This document shows positions 1-5,823 of a stretch of DNA of 14,382 nucleotides, one piece after another. Source of the DNA: Lachnospiraceae bacterium. GTDB lineage: Bacteria; Bacillota; Clostridia; Lachnospirales; Lachnospiraceae. The notes below the pieces were generated by a model. The model made no database searches. It was not told where the DNA came from and was given only the letters and a program-made list of their open reading frames with translations. The DNA lies in assembly GCA_900770785.1 (NCBI GenBank), contig CAAGLJ010000067.1:1-14382 (forward strand), read 5' to 3'. Each line of letters begins with the position of its first letter. The first letter of the stretch is position 1. Both the position numbers and the translations under genes were made by a program.

Positions 1-1
1 A

Positions 2-265
2 GTTACCTTTAATTCTGCCTACCGTACCCCAGAACATAACCGAAAACCGGATGTAGGAGGTGCAAAGGATAGCTTCCATGTGAAGGGCAGAGCCTTTGAC
101 ATTGTGGTGAAGGGTAAGACCCCGGCAGAAGTGGCCAGATATGCTGCCAGTATCGGTATTAAAGGAATTATCCAGTACAATACCTTTGTCCATGTGGACA
201 GTAGAGCGGTGAAGTATTGGGCGAAGAATAATAGTGGCAAAGTAACTGTGGTTAGTAATTTTTAA
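2..265 (+). CDS. Peptidase M15-type (D-Ala-D-Ala carboxypeptidase / endolysin-like) protein, 3' part only
   Basis: The frame is open from the window edge to the TAA at 263-265, giving the last 87 residues of a protein whose start lies outside. Visible motifs are SAYRTPEHN, then DSFHVKGRAFDI, then FVHVD near the end. These are the core of the peptidase M15A-like fold, in which the His and Asp of SxHxxGxAxD and the His of the HVD motif bind zinc. Family members cut D-Ala-containing peptide cross-links of peptidoglycan and in Firmicutes often serve as prophage lysins, although chromosomal copies exist. All three zinc ligands are present, so this end looks functional. A hairpin plus T-run follows at 369-400. 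The nearby integrase remnant makes a phage origin attractive, but only the 3' end is visible and host origin cannot be excluded. Confidence 0.85.
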   Translation, partial: VTFNSAYRTPEHNRKPDVGGAKDSFHVKGRAFDIVVKGKTPAEVARYAASIGIKGIIQYNTFVHVDSRAVKYWAKNNSGKVTVVSNF

Positions 266-368
266 TACGCCACCGGAAAAGAAAATACCAATATATTATT
301 TGCCAGTAAATAGAGTTGCGTACAAACATTGAGCTGGTTCGATTGCTTGTAGTTTAAGTCCATGCTAA

Positions 369-400
369 GGCCTTTGTAAAATCAAGGGTCTTTTTATTTT
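369..400 (+). terminator. Rho-independent terminator after the M15 gene
   Basis: An 8-bp stem, GGCCTTTG (369-376) with CAAGGGTC (383-390) including two G-U pairs, encloses a 6-base loop and is followed by TTTTTATTTT. This is a good intrinsic terminator for plus-strand transcription leaving the peptidase gene. It also lies downstream of the minus-strand recombinase remnant, although the T-run favours plus-strand use. Confidence 0.6.
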
Positions 401-419
401 GTGTCATGTTTTGTGTCAT
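397..419. repeat. Tandem direct repeat TTTTGTGTCAT x2, candidate integrase arm-type site
   Basis: TTTTGTGTCAT occurs at 397-407 and again at 409-419, a perfect 11-bp repeat with a 12-bp period. It sits just beyond the stop codon of the minus-strand recombinase remnant. Short tandem repeats close to a tyrosine integrase gene are typical arm-type binding sites near an attachment site. The repeat is seen directly; its role is inference. Confidence 0.45.
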
Positions 420-424
420 ATAAT

Positions 425-538
425 TTAAAATAAAGATGAAAAATGATTGTTTGCTTTCTCTGCCATTTCCTGTCTTCGGTCATTCATGGCATGACGGTAT
501 ACGGATTTTAACACCTTATCAGAGGACCATCTGCCATC
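425..538 (-). pseudogene. Tyrosine recombinase (phage/ICE integrase), C-terminal remnant
   Basis: Read on the minus strand, the last ~38 codons before the stop at 425-427 contain GRWSSDKVLKSVYRHAM followed by a Glu/Lys/Asn-rich tail ending HFSSLF. The VYRHAM segment fits the C-terminal motif of tyrosine site-specific recombinases, where the Tyr attacks DNA, followed by the usual helical tail. None of the earlier catalytic segments (the Arg and HxxR boxes) is found upstream. The same frame stays open to about 665 but there looks like antisense of another gene. The remnant abuts a GntR-type fragment near 535-550, so most of the gene is gone and it should be inactive. The motif is short, hence moderate confidence. 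Confidence 0.6.
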
Positions 539-541
539 TTG

Positions 542-664
542 ACGACTAAGGAAATTCCGATTTCCGTTGGTGCCAAGCTGCTTGCCATCAATCACACAAG
601 CATTTATGACAAGGGTATGCCTGTCTGTACCATGTTCAGTATGGAGGTTCTCAGAAGTGAGTAA
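542..664 (+). pseudogene. GntR-family regulator, C-terminal (UTRA domain) stub
   Basis: A plus-strand frame ending at the TAA at 662-664 reads EIPISVGAKLLAI, then YDKGMPV, then a short tail to the stop. The pattern GxxLLxI, about seven residues, then YDxxGxPV matches the last strands of the UTRA ligand-binding domain of HutC-type GntR repressors. No DNA-binding domain precedes it, because upstream of about 540 the DNA belongs to the recombinase remnant on the other strand. The stub's stop overlaps the GTG start of the following kinase by 8 bases (GTGAGTAA), and the Shine-Dalgarno GGAGG at 643-647 used by that kinase lies inside it. It is presumably the leftover of a regulator truncated by insertion or deletion. 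The assignment rests on a short pattern. Confidence 0.5.
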
Positions 665-1961
665 TTATACTATATTAAATTTTCTCATGCTGCTGTTTTC
701 TGCACAGATTATCCATGCTTATTTGGGTGCTTTTCAGCATCAGAAAAGGCCGTATAATAGAGTAAAGTGGCTGGCCTGGGGAATCTATATTCTTTTTCAG
801 ATATGGGTAATGCTTTCAAATGCCAGCAACCCTCTTTTTGTTCTCAGCGTCACCAGTGCATTGATTTTTCTGCTTTATAAATCCACCTATTATGTTAATA
901 ATCGAACTGCACTGTTTCTTTCTGTCATTCTTGTAGCATTTTGGATGTTAGTGGAAGTAATTACAGGAAATCTTCTTTCTTTTATCACGATTGACCAATA
1001 CACTTATTTTTTCACCGTAGGGAATACTGTTTCAAAAATAGTGATGTATATGGCAGTACATATTTTAAAACATTTTAGAAAATCAGATTTATATTCTGAA
1101 ATGCCGTTGCGTTATTGGTTACGGCTTTTTCTGATTCCCGTTGCAACTTTTTATATCATACATAATACCTATCATCTTGCTGCAGTAACCAATAGTACCT
1201 TTTTTTCACTTACGATAATCCTTATGGTTCTTATCAATTATGTTACATTTGATATATATGATAAGCTTGGTCAGCATGCAGAAATCGAAAAAAGGAATCT
1301 GGCTTATGAGCAGCAGATTGCCTTATGCAATAAACAGGCAATTGAACGTGAAACCGCCTATCAGGAGACGCGCCGGATACGCCATGATCTTAAGGATTAT
1401 CTGGTGGCTTTGAAGGCAGCAATAAAATCCGGTAAATTGGATGATGCTGAGAAAAAAATTGATTTTATGTTGGAACAGAATCAGGTTTATAAAAATGAGG
1501 TGTCCCGGAGTGGAAATTTAGTTGTTGATTCTTTAATTAACTACAAATATTCCCTTGCCCAAAAAGAGGGAATCGATATGAAATGTTATGTGTTTGTTCC
1601 TGAAGAGTTGCCTTTTGATGGTACTGATTTATGTATAATTCTGGGAAATCTAATTGATAATGCTATAGAAGCAGTGAATAGATTACTGCTCGGGCAGCGT
1701 TATATAGACATATCGGTAACTCAGATAAAAGGCAGTCTGAGTATAATGGTAAAAAATCCTTATAAGGGCAGAATCATGGTAAATAAAAATGGGCAGATAG
1801 CAACGAGCAAATGGGATAGCCGGAATCATGGGATTGGTCTGGAATCCGTACATCGTACTGTAGAAAAGTATAAGGGGGAGCTGCTTATAGAGTATGAAAA
1901 TGAAGTTTTCAGCGTAAGTATTTTGCTGTTTTCGCCGGAAAACTTACATGAAAATTCCTAA
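657..1961 (+). CDS. AgrC-like sensor histidine kinase (GHKL ATPase, polytopic membrane sensor)
   Basis: The protein has 434 residues starting at GTG 657, chosen because GGAGG (643-647) lies nine bases upstream and the first membrane segment then begins at once. An upstream ATG at 567 would add 30 residues that read through the GntR stub in another frame. The first ~200 residues hold about six hydrophobic segments. A linking helix leads to the dimerization motif RRIRHDLKDYL with His243 as likely phospho-acceptor. The N box is GNLIDNAIEA (Asn331, Asn335) and the G box HGIGLESV (about 391-398). This is the AgrC/HPK10 layout, usually a peptide-pheromone sensor paired with a LytTR response regulator. 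Neither a LytTR regulator nor agrB/agrD-like genes are visible, so ligand and partner are unknown. The ORF is intact. Confidence 0.85.
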   Translation: MSNYTILNFLMLLFSAQIIHAYLGAFQHQKRPYNRVKWLAWGIYILFQIWVMLSNASNPLFVLSVTSALIFLLYKSTYYVNNRTALFLSVILVAFWMLVEVITGNLLSFITIDQYTYFFTVGNTVSKIVMYMAVHILKHFRKSDLYSEMPLRYWLRLFLIPVATFYIIHNTYHLAAVTNSTFFSLTIILMVLINYVTFDIYDKLGQHAEIEKRNLAYEQQIALCNKQAIERETAYQETRRIRHDLKDYLVALKAAIKSGKLDDAEKKIDFMLEQNQVYKNEVSRSGNLVVDSLINYKYSLAQKEGIDMKCYVFVPEELPFDGTDLCIILGNLIDNAIEAVNRLLLGQRYIDISVTQIKGSLSIMVKNPYKGRIMVNKNGQIATSKWDSRNHGIGLESVHRTVEKYKGELLIEYENEVFSVSILLFSPENLHENS

Positions 1962-1990
1962 TTTCTACATGATATTACCATGCTGCTACC

Positions 1991-2017
1991 GATGACAGCC
2001 TCTGTGGGGTTGTCATC
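1991..2017. terminator. Hairpin between convergent genes, possible weak terminator
   Basis: GATGACA at 1991-1997 pairs with TGTCATC at 2011-2017, and an inner CC/GG can extend the stem. It lies 30 bases after the kinase stop and between two convergent genes. No T-run follows on either strand, so it is a weak or processing-type structure rather than a classic terminator. Confidence 0.4.
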
Positions 2018-2090
2018 AGCCTCCTTCTTCCGCCTTGCAGAATACTGCCATATGTAGCACTGTTATATCAAAAGTAGACGTGTCGGTACA

Positions 2091-2558
2091 CTAGCCTTCT
2101 TCCTTGTTCTCACTGTCCTTATCAGCATGGTCCAGATTTAAAGATTTCCATTGATTAAGCTCAGATGAAATAATCTGTTCAATATTATGGACAAATAAAT
2201 TCTCTATGCTTTCCGGTTTTGTATTGTAAGGTGCAGAATGAGTTTCAAACAATACCTTCTGATAGCGGAGTAAGTCGCAGGCGGTTCGATAGCCTATCCA
2301 GTTTTCCGGCCATTTATACAGCCTGCTTAGTGACTTTATGATGGCAATGGCAGCACCAAAAACACCTACAATAAAGCCAATCATCTTAAAATCGTCAGCA
2401 TAAGAGGATAACAGAGGAATTGAGGCTGCAAGTATAATTTCAATAGTCTGACTGACCGTATATTTTCTCTGGCAGGAGCGGGCTTTCTTTTCATACCACT
2501 CAATCTGACCGTTTACCCGTCTGTTTATATATTCTTCAATGCTAATCGTTTTGTTCAT
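2091..2558 (-). CDS. DUF4231 / SLATT-type two-transmembrane protein
   Basis: The protein has 155 residues from the ATG at 2558. A longer start at 2570 would abut its GGAGAG directly, whereas the chosen ATG has GGAGAG/GGTG upstream. The order is a charged N-terminal helix (EEYINRRVNGQIEWYEKKA), two hydrophobic segments (about residues 37-55 and 58-77) joined by a short loop, an aromatic segment (WPENWIGYRTACDLLRYQK), then a helical tail with an acidic end. This layout and the N-terminal QIEWY and WxxYR motifs are those of DUF4231, related to the SLATT domains that comparative genomics predicts to be membrane-pore effectors of nucleotide-signal conflict systems. No nucleotide cyclase (SMODS) or SLOG partner is nearby, so an effector role is inference. 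It is transcribed divergently from the gene at 2732. Confidence 0.75.
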   Translation of the reverse strand: MNKTISIEEYINRRVNGQIEWYEKKARSCQRKYTVSQTIEIILAASIPLLSSYADDFKMIGFIVGVFGAAIAIIKSLSRLYKWPENWIGYRTACDLLRYQKVLFETHSAPYNTKPESIENLFVHNIEQIISSELNQWKSLNLDHADKDSENKEEG

Positions 2559-2601
2559 TTTTTTCACCATCTCTCCATTGATATGTTTTTGCTTTAATCA
2601 T

Positions 2602-2630
2602 ATTTTGTGAATAAATCCACCTGTTGTCAA
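2602..2630 (-). promoter_or_regulatory. Candidate promoter of the DUF4231 gene
   Basis: On the minus strand a perfect TTGACA (2625-2630) is followed after 17 bases by CAAAAT (2602-2607), which matches four of six -10 positions. It lies 44 bases upstream of the chosen ATG. Confidence 0.45.
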
Positions 2631-2700
2631 TCGTTTTTTATTGTGTTAAAAAGAAAAAAAGTGTATGATGAAAGAAATAAGTCGGTCTGGGAAGGCAGGC

Positions 2701-2706
2701 TATAAT
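2701..2706 (+). promoter_or_regulatory. Candidate -10 box for the gene at 2732
   Basis: A perfect TATAAT lies 26 bases before the ATG at 2732. No convincing -35 is present at the right distance, so this is tentative. Confidence 0.35.
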
Positions 2707-2731
2707 ATTTTTTCATAAGATGGAGACTGAG

Positions 2732-3280
2732 ATGAAGAACGAAGGACGATTCATGGTTGGTGGATTTATGTTCGGCAATGATGAGGATGTAAAACAGGCA
2801 AAGGAAGAAGAGGGAACAATCAAATTTCTGGAACAAAAAATAAACTATGATGATACAAATACTACATTACGTATTTATGACAAAGCAATAAAGGAGAGGA
2901 TATTTAAAACTCCCATTGGTTTTGAATTTTTGCGGAAAATGCAGACAGAGCTGATAAGGAGGGGAGTTCCAGAGGAAAGTATTAAAGCAGTTCCTCTCTA
3001 TCAGGTGTTTTCCAAAGAACAGAAGGAGAAACCTGTCCGAGTGGTTAAAAAGAAAGAAAAGCCGGATAAAACCAGGGTATATCTCCGCTATTCTGTATGG
3101 ATTAATATTTTTCTGATTATTGTGGTTGTGGGAATGTTCGTTATCAGCCTGATGGGAGAAACACCCAATATAGTGAATTACCGCTTTCGGATTCAGGATG
3201 AATATGCTGCATGGGAACAGGATTTGATGGAAAGGGAGGCAGAAATTAAAGAAAGAGAGAGAGAACTTAGTCTGGAATAA
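2732..3280 (+). CDS. Unknown single-pass membrane protein with charged C-terminal coil
   Basis: I do not recognise this 182-residue family. The start at 2732 is preferred over the ATG at 2720 because GGAGA (2722-2726) sits five bases before it. The N-terminal ~100 residues are soluble-looking and charged, opening with a short Gly/Phe-rich stretch (GRFMVGGFMFG). A Lys-rich run (VVKKKEKPDK) precedes one strongly hydrophobic segment (about 121-141, with VWINIFLIIVVVGMF). After it comes a ~40-residue tail ending in a Glu/Arg-rich predicted coiled coil (EREAEIKERERELSLE). The Lys-rich side should face the cytoplasm, placing the coil outside the membrane. It diverges from the DUF4231 gene and is followed by the response regulator 78 bases on, which has its own -10-like box. 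Function unknown. Confidence 0.75.
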   Translation: MKNEGRFMVGGFMFGNDEDVKQAKEEEGTIKFLEQKINYDDTNTTLRIYDKAIKERIFKTPIGFEFLRKMQTELIRRGVPEESIKAVPLYQVFSKEQKEKPVRVVKKKEKPDKTRVYLRYSVWINIFLIIVVVGMFVISLMGETPNIVNYRFRIQDEYAAWEQDLMEREAEIKERERELSLE

Positions 3281-3310
3281 ACTTTTCACAGAATAAACAT
3301 ATTTAGGGGC

Positions 3311-3316
3311 TATAAT
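3311..3316 (+). promoter_or_regulatory. Candidate -10 box of the response regulator gene
   Basis: TATAAT lies 42 bases before the response regulator ATG. A TTCACA at 3285-3290 is 20 bases away, longer than ideal for a -35, so the promoter is tentative. Confidence 0.35.
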
Positions 3317-3358
3317 ACTTATTATCCAGGAAAAAGAGTATTTTGTGAGGAGACCAAA

Positions 3359-4033
3359 ATGGAGAATCTAAAGATATTGGTGGTTGATGATGAAGCAAGG
3401 ATGCGTAAGCTGGTACGGGATTTTTTGGTAAAGGCCGGATATACGGTACTGGAGGCTGAGGATGGTAATGAGGCTATGGAAATTTTCTATGCAAATAAGA
3501 ATATTTCCCTGCTGATTCTGGATGTGATGATGCCCGGAATGGATGGCTGGGAAGTATGCCGGGAGGTTCGCAGCTTTTCTAAAGTACCGATCATTATGCT
3601 AACGGCAAGAAGTGATGAGCGGGATGAATTACAGGGATTTGAATTAGGAGTAGATGAGTATATCTCCAAACCCTTTAGCCCCAGAATCCTTGTAGCCAGA
3701 GTGGAGGCTATTCTTCGGCGCAGTATGAGCCAGAGTGAGGAGCAGCAGCTGGAGGAGGAAGGTATCGTCATGAACAAGGCGGCTCATGTGGTAACTATAG
3801 ACGGCAAGCCGGTTGACTTAAGCTATAAGGAATTTGAACTGCTGGCCTATTTCATGGAGAATAAGGGAATTGCTCTTTCCAGGGAAAAAATCCTCAATAA
3901 CGTGTGGAATTATGACTATTTTGGCGATGCCCGAACCATTGATACTCATGTAAAAAAGTTGAGGAGCAAGCTGGGGGAAAAGGGCGATGCCATAAAGACC
4001 ATTTGGGGATTGGGCTACAAATTCGAAGTTTGA
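3359..4033 (+). CDS. OmpR/PhoB-family response regulator
   Basis: The protein has 224 residues, the standard length for the family. The receiver domain (about 1-118) has the acidic pair Asp10/Asp11, phospho-acceptor Asp55 in LLILDVMMPG, Thr82 in IIMLTAR and Lys104 in SKPF. The winged-helix effector domain (about 125-224) carries the recognition-helix pattern DARTIDTHVKKLRSKLG and ends GLGYKFEV. It should bind DNA as a phosphorylation-driven dimer. The start is supported by GAGGAG at 3347-3352. No kinase gene follows; a strong hairpin at 4111-4140 ends the transcript. A kinase of the type that normally partners this class lies 6.2 kb downstream at 10278 and has no regulator of its own. Confidence 0.95.
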   Translation: MENLKILVVDDEARMRKLVRDFLVKAGYTVLEAEDGNEAMEIFYANKNISLLILDVMMPGMDGWEVCREVRSFSKVPIIMLTARSDERDELQGFELGVDEYISKPFSPRILVARVEAILRRSMSQSEEQQLEEEGIVMNKAAHVVTIDGKPVDLSYKEFELLAYFMENKGIALSREKILNNVWNYDYFGDARTIDTHVKKLRSKLGEKGDAIKTIWGLGYKFEV

Positions 4034-4110
4034 GTGATGTGATTTTGTAATTTTATGTCATGTATGACTATTAAAAAATGTTGAAAATATGGGATTTCTA
4101 AGAGAAAACG

Positions 4111-4145
4111 AGTGATATAATTTTTGAGGATTATATCACTTGTTT
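4111..4145. terminator. Strong hairpin terminator downstream of the response regulator
   Basis: AGTGATATAAT (4111-4121) pairs perfectly with ATTATATCACT (4130-4140) around an 8-base loop. Plus-strand T-rich sequence (TGTTTTACGTTT) follows, and on the minus strand CGTTTTCTCTT follows. It can serve the regulator gene and also stop minus-strand transcripts coming from the toxin gene at 4228. Confidence 0.65.
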
Positions 4146-4197
4146 TACGTTTGGGGGAAGAATTTTGGTGACATTCTGGAGGAATGTGGTAAAGTAA

Positions 4198-4226
4198 TTG
4201 TAGATATTTGTTCGCATTTTTATTAT
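4198..4226 (+). promoter_or_regulatory. Candidate promoter for an antisense (antitoxin) RNA
   Basis: TTGTAG (4198-4203) and TATTAT (4221-4226) are separated by 17 bases. The predicted transcript start is near 4233, just inside the 3' end of the minus-strand holin-like toxin gene, so the RNA would be antisense to the toxin message. TxpA/RatA and BsrG/SR4 loci in Bacillus subtilis have this convergent layout. The -35 matches only three of six bases; a weak call strengthened by position. Confidence 0.35.
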
Positions 4227-4227
4227 G

Positions 4228-4317
4228 TTAGTGACAAATCAAGTAAATGAATGTCGACAATGCTAAGAGAAACATTCCGAAAGACATTAAGTCTTTGAAA
4301 CCGAAATCATTCTTCAT
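4228..4317 (-). CDS. Holin-like small membrane toxin (Hol_Tox/TxpA-type), type I toxin candidate
   Basis: This 29-residue ORF begins at ATG 4317, with a near-perfect GGAGGTGAT (4322-4330) upstream. A short charged head (MKNDFGFKDL) is followed by MSFGMFLLALSTFIYLICH, one membrane segment and a very short tail. The LMSFGMFLLAL pattern and the length are those of the 'putative holin-like toxin' family, hydrophobic peptides related to TxpA/BsrG that damage the membrane when over-made and are silenced by an antisense RNA. A frame extending further upstream exists, but the ribosome site decides this start. The 5' leader contains a hairpin directly next to the Shine-Dalgarno (4330-4344), as expected for a translationally restrained toxin. 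Toxicity is inference. Confidence 0.7.
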   Translation of the reverse strand: MKNDFGFKDLMSFGMFLLALSTFIYLICH

Positions 4318-4329
4318 AAGCATCACCTC

Positions 4330-4344
4330 CATTCTGTAAGAATG
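4330..4344 (-). promoter_or_regulatory. Leader hairpin beside the toxin Shine-Dalgarno
   Basis: CATTCT and AGAATG (minus strand, 4344-4330) form a perfect 6-bp stem with a 3-base loop. The last stem base is the first G of the toxin's GGAGG, so the hairpin can crowd the ribosome binding site, as seen in other type I toxin messages. Confidence 0.4.
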
Positions 4345-4375
4345 AAGGTCAACCACCCCTGCCTTGAGTAAAAAA

Positions 4376-4384
4376 TCTATACCA
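4376..4384 (-). promoter_or_regulatory. Candidate extended -10 promoter of the toxin gene
   Basis: On the minus strand TGG followed by TATAGA (4384-4376) forms an extended -10 (TGnTATAGA). Transcription would start near 4369 and give a ~50-base leader holding the hairpin and Shine-Dalgarno. No good -35 is visible. Confidence 0.3.
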
Positions 4385-4447
4385 CTTGGTTCTTTCAGGA
4401 AAGTGGTGCAGTACCGACTGACTGGCGGGCTGCGGGAAGGAGAAAGT

Positions 4448-4983
4448 ATGCAGGTAAGCAATCATGTAGGGGCCGCCAACTACACAGTACATCAAAGAAA
4501 CAGAAATACGAAGTACATTGAGAAACACATCCTGAATGAGAATTCAGAATCCGGAGAATCGTCTAAAACACCATATTCTGCAGAAGATGCAAATTATAGG
4601 GGACATTATTCAGCCTGATTGACTCAGAGGATGATATCCGCTACATTACATGGTATACTAAGGAAGGCATATTTTGCCGGAAGGCAGGACAGACGCAAAG
4701 GTGTGAGTGGTCTATTGCTTTGAAAAATGGGGAGCAGTATGATAAAGTAATGGAATTTATTGGTCGGTTTTCTCCTGACTGGAATATGAGGTTTGCAGCT
4801 CATAAAAATTTCTGGACGGATTTTTTGAGTGATGAAATTGATATAGATGAATTTATGAAATTTATGGAAGGCACGAATAAAGGAGTCCCTGACTACTCTA
4901 TTACAGTTGGTGATTCCATGTATATTGATAAGAGTAAAATGCAGTGGGCAGAGTATCTGAAGCCGTTGGGCGATCAATTATAG
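4448..4983 (+). pseudogene. Unknown small protein gene, apparently split by a -1 frameshift
   Basis: Two consecutive frames look like one gene. The first starts at ATG 4448 with a strong AAGGAG five bases before it, opens MQVSNHVGAANY, and stops at TGA 4616-4618. The second is open without its own ribosome site from 4600 to the TAG at 4981-4983; it reads LIDSEDDIRYITWYTKEG and continues as a normal-looking acidic, aromatic-rich protein. A single missing base in GCCTGATT (4613-4620) would join them as SALIDSEDD and give ~178 residues. Short Lachnospiraceae proteins beginning MQVSN are common but their role is not known to me. The GNAT gene follows 17 bases later. If the frameshift is an assembly error, the gene is intact; otherwise it is a recent pseudogene. 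Confidence 0.5.
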
Positions 4984-5000
4984 GGTATGAGGATTAGAAG

Positions 5001-5753
5001 GTGAAAGCAGAAGATATATTTGGACAATGGCACGAAACGCTTATCTGGTCCTGTTTGCAGGGAGTAATGGGAGAAATTTACACCAATTATCCAAAAGACA
5101 ATGCGGCTATGGCAATATTGGGTGACTTTGCCTTCCTTGCAGGGAAACCCTGTGAGGAAATGGTTCACTTTAAGCCGGAAAGCTGCAAACAGGATTTTAT
5201 TATTATGGTTCCACAAAATGATGAGTGGGCAGCTTTGATTGAGAAGTGTTTTGGAACGAAGGCAAGAAAAGTTTTCCGGTATGCCTTTAAAAAGGAAAAA
5301 GATGTTTTTGATAAAGAAAAACTGCAGCAGGCGCTATTGCAACTGCCACAGGGCTATGAACTGAAGCCTTTAAAAGAGAAGGAGTTTAAGCAGTGCAGAG
5401 AAAACAAGTGGGCAAATGACTTGGTATCCCAGTACAAAGATTACCAGACCTATAGTAAACTGGGACTTGGTGTTGTCGTTTTGCAAGGAGAAACCTTAGT
5501 GGCAGGAGCCTCATCCTATAGTCGGTATAAAGACGGTATTGAGATCGAAATTGATACCAGAGAAGAGCATAGAAGAAGAGGACTGGCATTTGCCTGCGGA
5601 GCAAAACTAATTTTAGAATGTTTGGAAAGAAATTTATATCCTTCCTGGGATGCACAGAATATGTGGTCGGCAGGATTGGCTGAAAAATTAGGATACCGGT
5701 ACAGTCATACATATACAGCATATGAAATCAGGGATTTTACCGGGGGAATATAA
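5001..5753 (+). CDS. GNAT-family N-acetyltransferase (GNAT_acetyltran/ZmaR-like)
   Basis: The protein has 250 residues. The GTG start at 5001 is preceded by GAGGA eight bases upstream. The N-terminal ~120 residues form a family-specific region (GDFAFLAG, then DFIIMVPQNDEW). The C-terminal half is the acetyltransferase fold: strand GVVVLQGETLVAGASSY, strand GIEIEIDT, then the acetyl-CoA loop EEHRRRGLA (about 188-196) with its helix, and a final YPSWDAQN...AEKLGY segment. This arrangement is typical of the GNAT_acetyltran family that includes zwittermicin-resistance-like proteins; substrates of most members are unknown. It lies 17 bases after the frameshifted gene and 70 bases before the HD-domain gene, so the three may share a transcript. 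Substrate cannot be read from sequence. Confidence 0.85.
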   Translation: MKAEDIFGQWHETLIWSCLQGVMGEIYTNYPKDNAAMAILGDFAFLAGKPCEEMVHFKPESCKQDFIIMVPQNDEWAALIEKCFGTKARKVFRYAFKKEKDVFDKEKLQQALLQLPQGYELKPLKEKEFKQCRENKWANDLVSQYKDYQTYSKLGLGVVVLQGETLVAGASSYSRYKDGIEIEIDTREEHRRRGLAFACGAKLILECLERNLYPSWDAQNMWSAGLAEKLGYRYSHTYTAYEIRDFTGGI

Positions 5754-5823
5754 AGAGCTTGCCCACGGCAGAATGATGGTCAACAGGCACATAATAGTGA
5801 GTGAAAATAACAGGAGAACCCAA

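Noticed and set aside
310..360. GGTTCGATT resembling a tRNA T-loop near the possible attachment region
   Set aside because: The flanking five bases are not complementary and no acceptor, D or anticodon arm can be drawn.
567..656. Upstream ATG that would lengthen the AgrC-like kinase by 30 residues
   Set aside because: It has no ribosome site, reads out of frame through the GntR stub, and GTG 657 has GGAGG at a good distance and begins directly with the first membrane segment.
1948..1995. 15-codon ORF (MKIPNFYMILPCCYR) overlapping the kinase stop, as a possible signal peptide
   Set aside because: It is far shorter than AgrD precursors, has no ribosome site and lacks the usual amphipathic leader and acidic tail.
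1970..2030. Minus-strand 12-codon ORF behind AGGAGG within the hairpin at 1991-2017
   Set aside because: The spacing to the ATG is very short, the peptide has no recognisable feature, and the sequence is explained by the hairpin.
3487..3777. 96-codon minus-strand ORF inside the response regulator
   Set aside because: It is antisense to conserved receiver-domain codons and has Ser/Arg-rich shadow composition.
4318..4461. Longer start for the holin-like toxin, giving 77 residues
   Set aside because: The extra part is antisense to the next gene's start region, while GGAGGTGAT sits exactly before the 29-residue start.
5722..5823. Extra 34 N-terminal codons on the HD-domain protein
   Set aside because: They overlap the acetyltransferase gene and lack a ribosome site; AGGAG lies properly before ATG 5824, and the HD family homology begins there.
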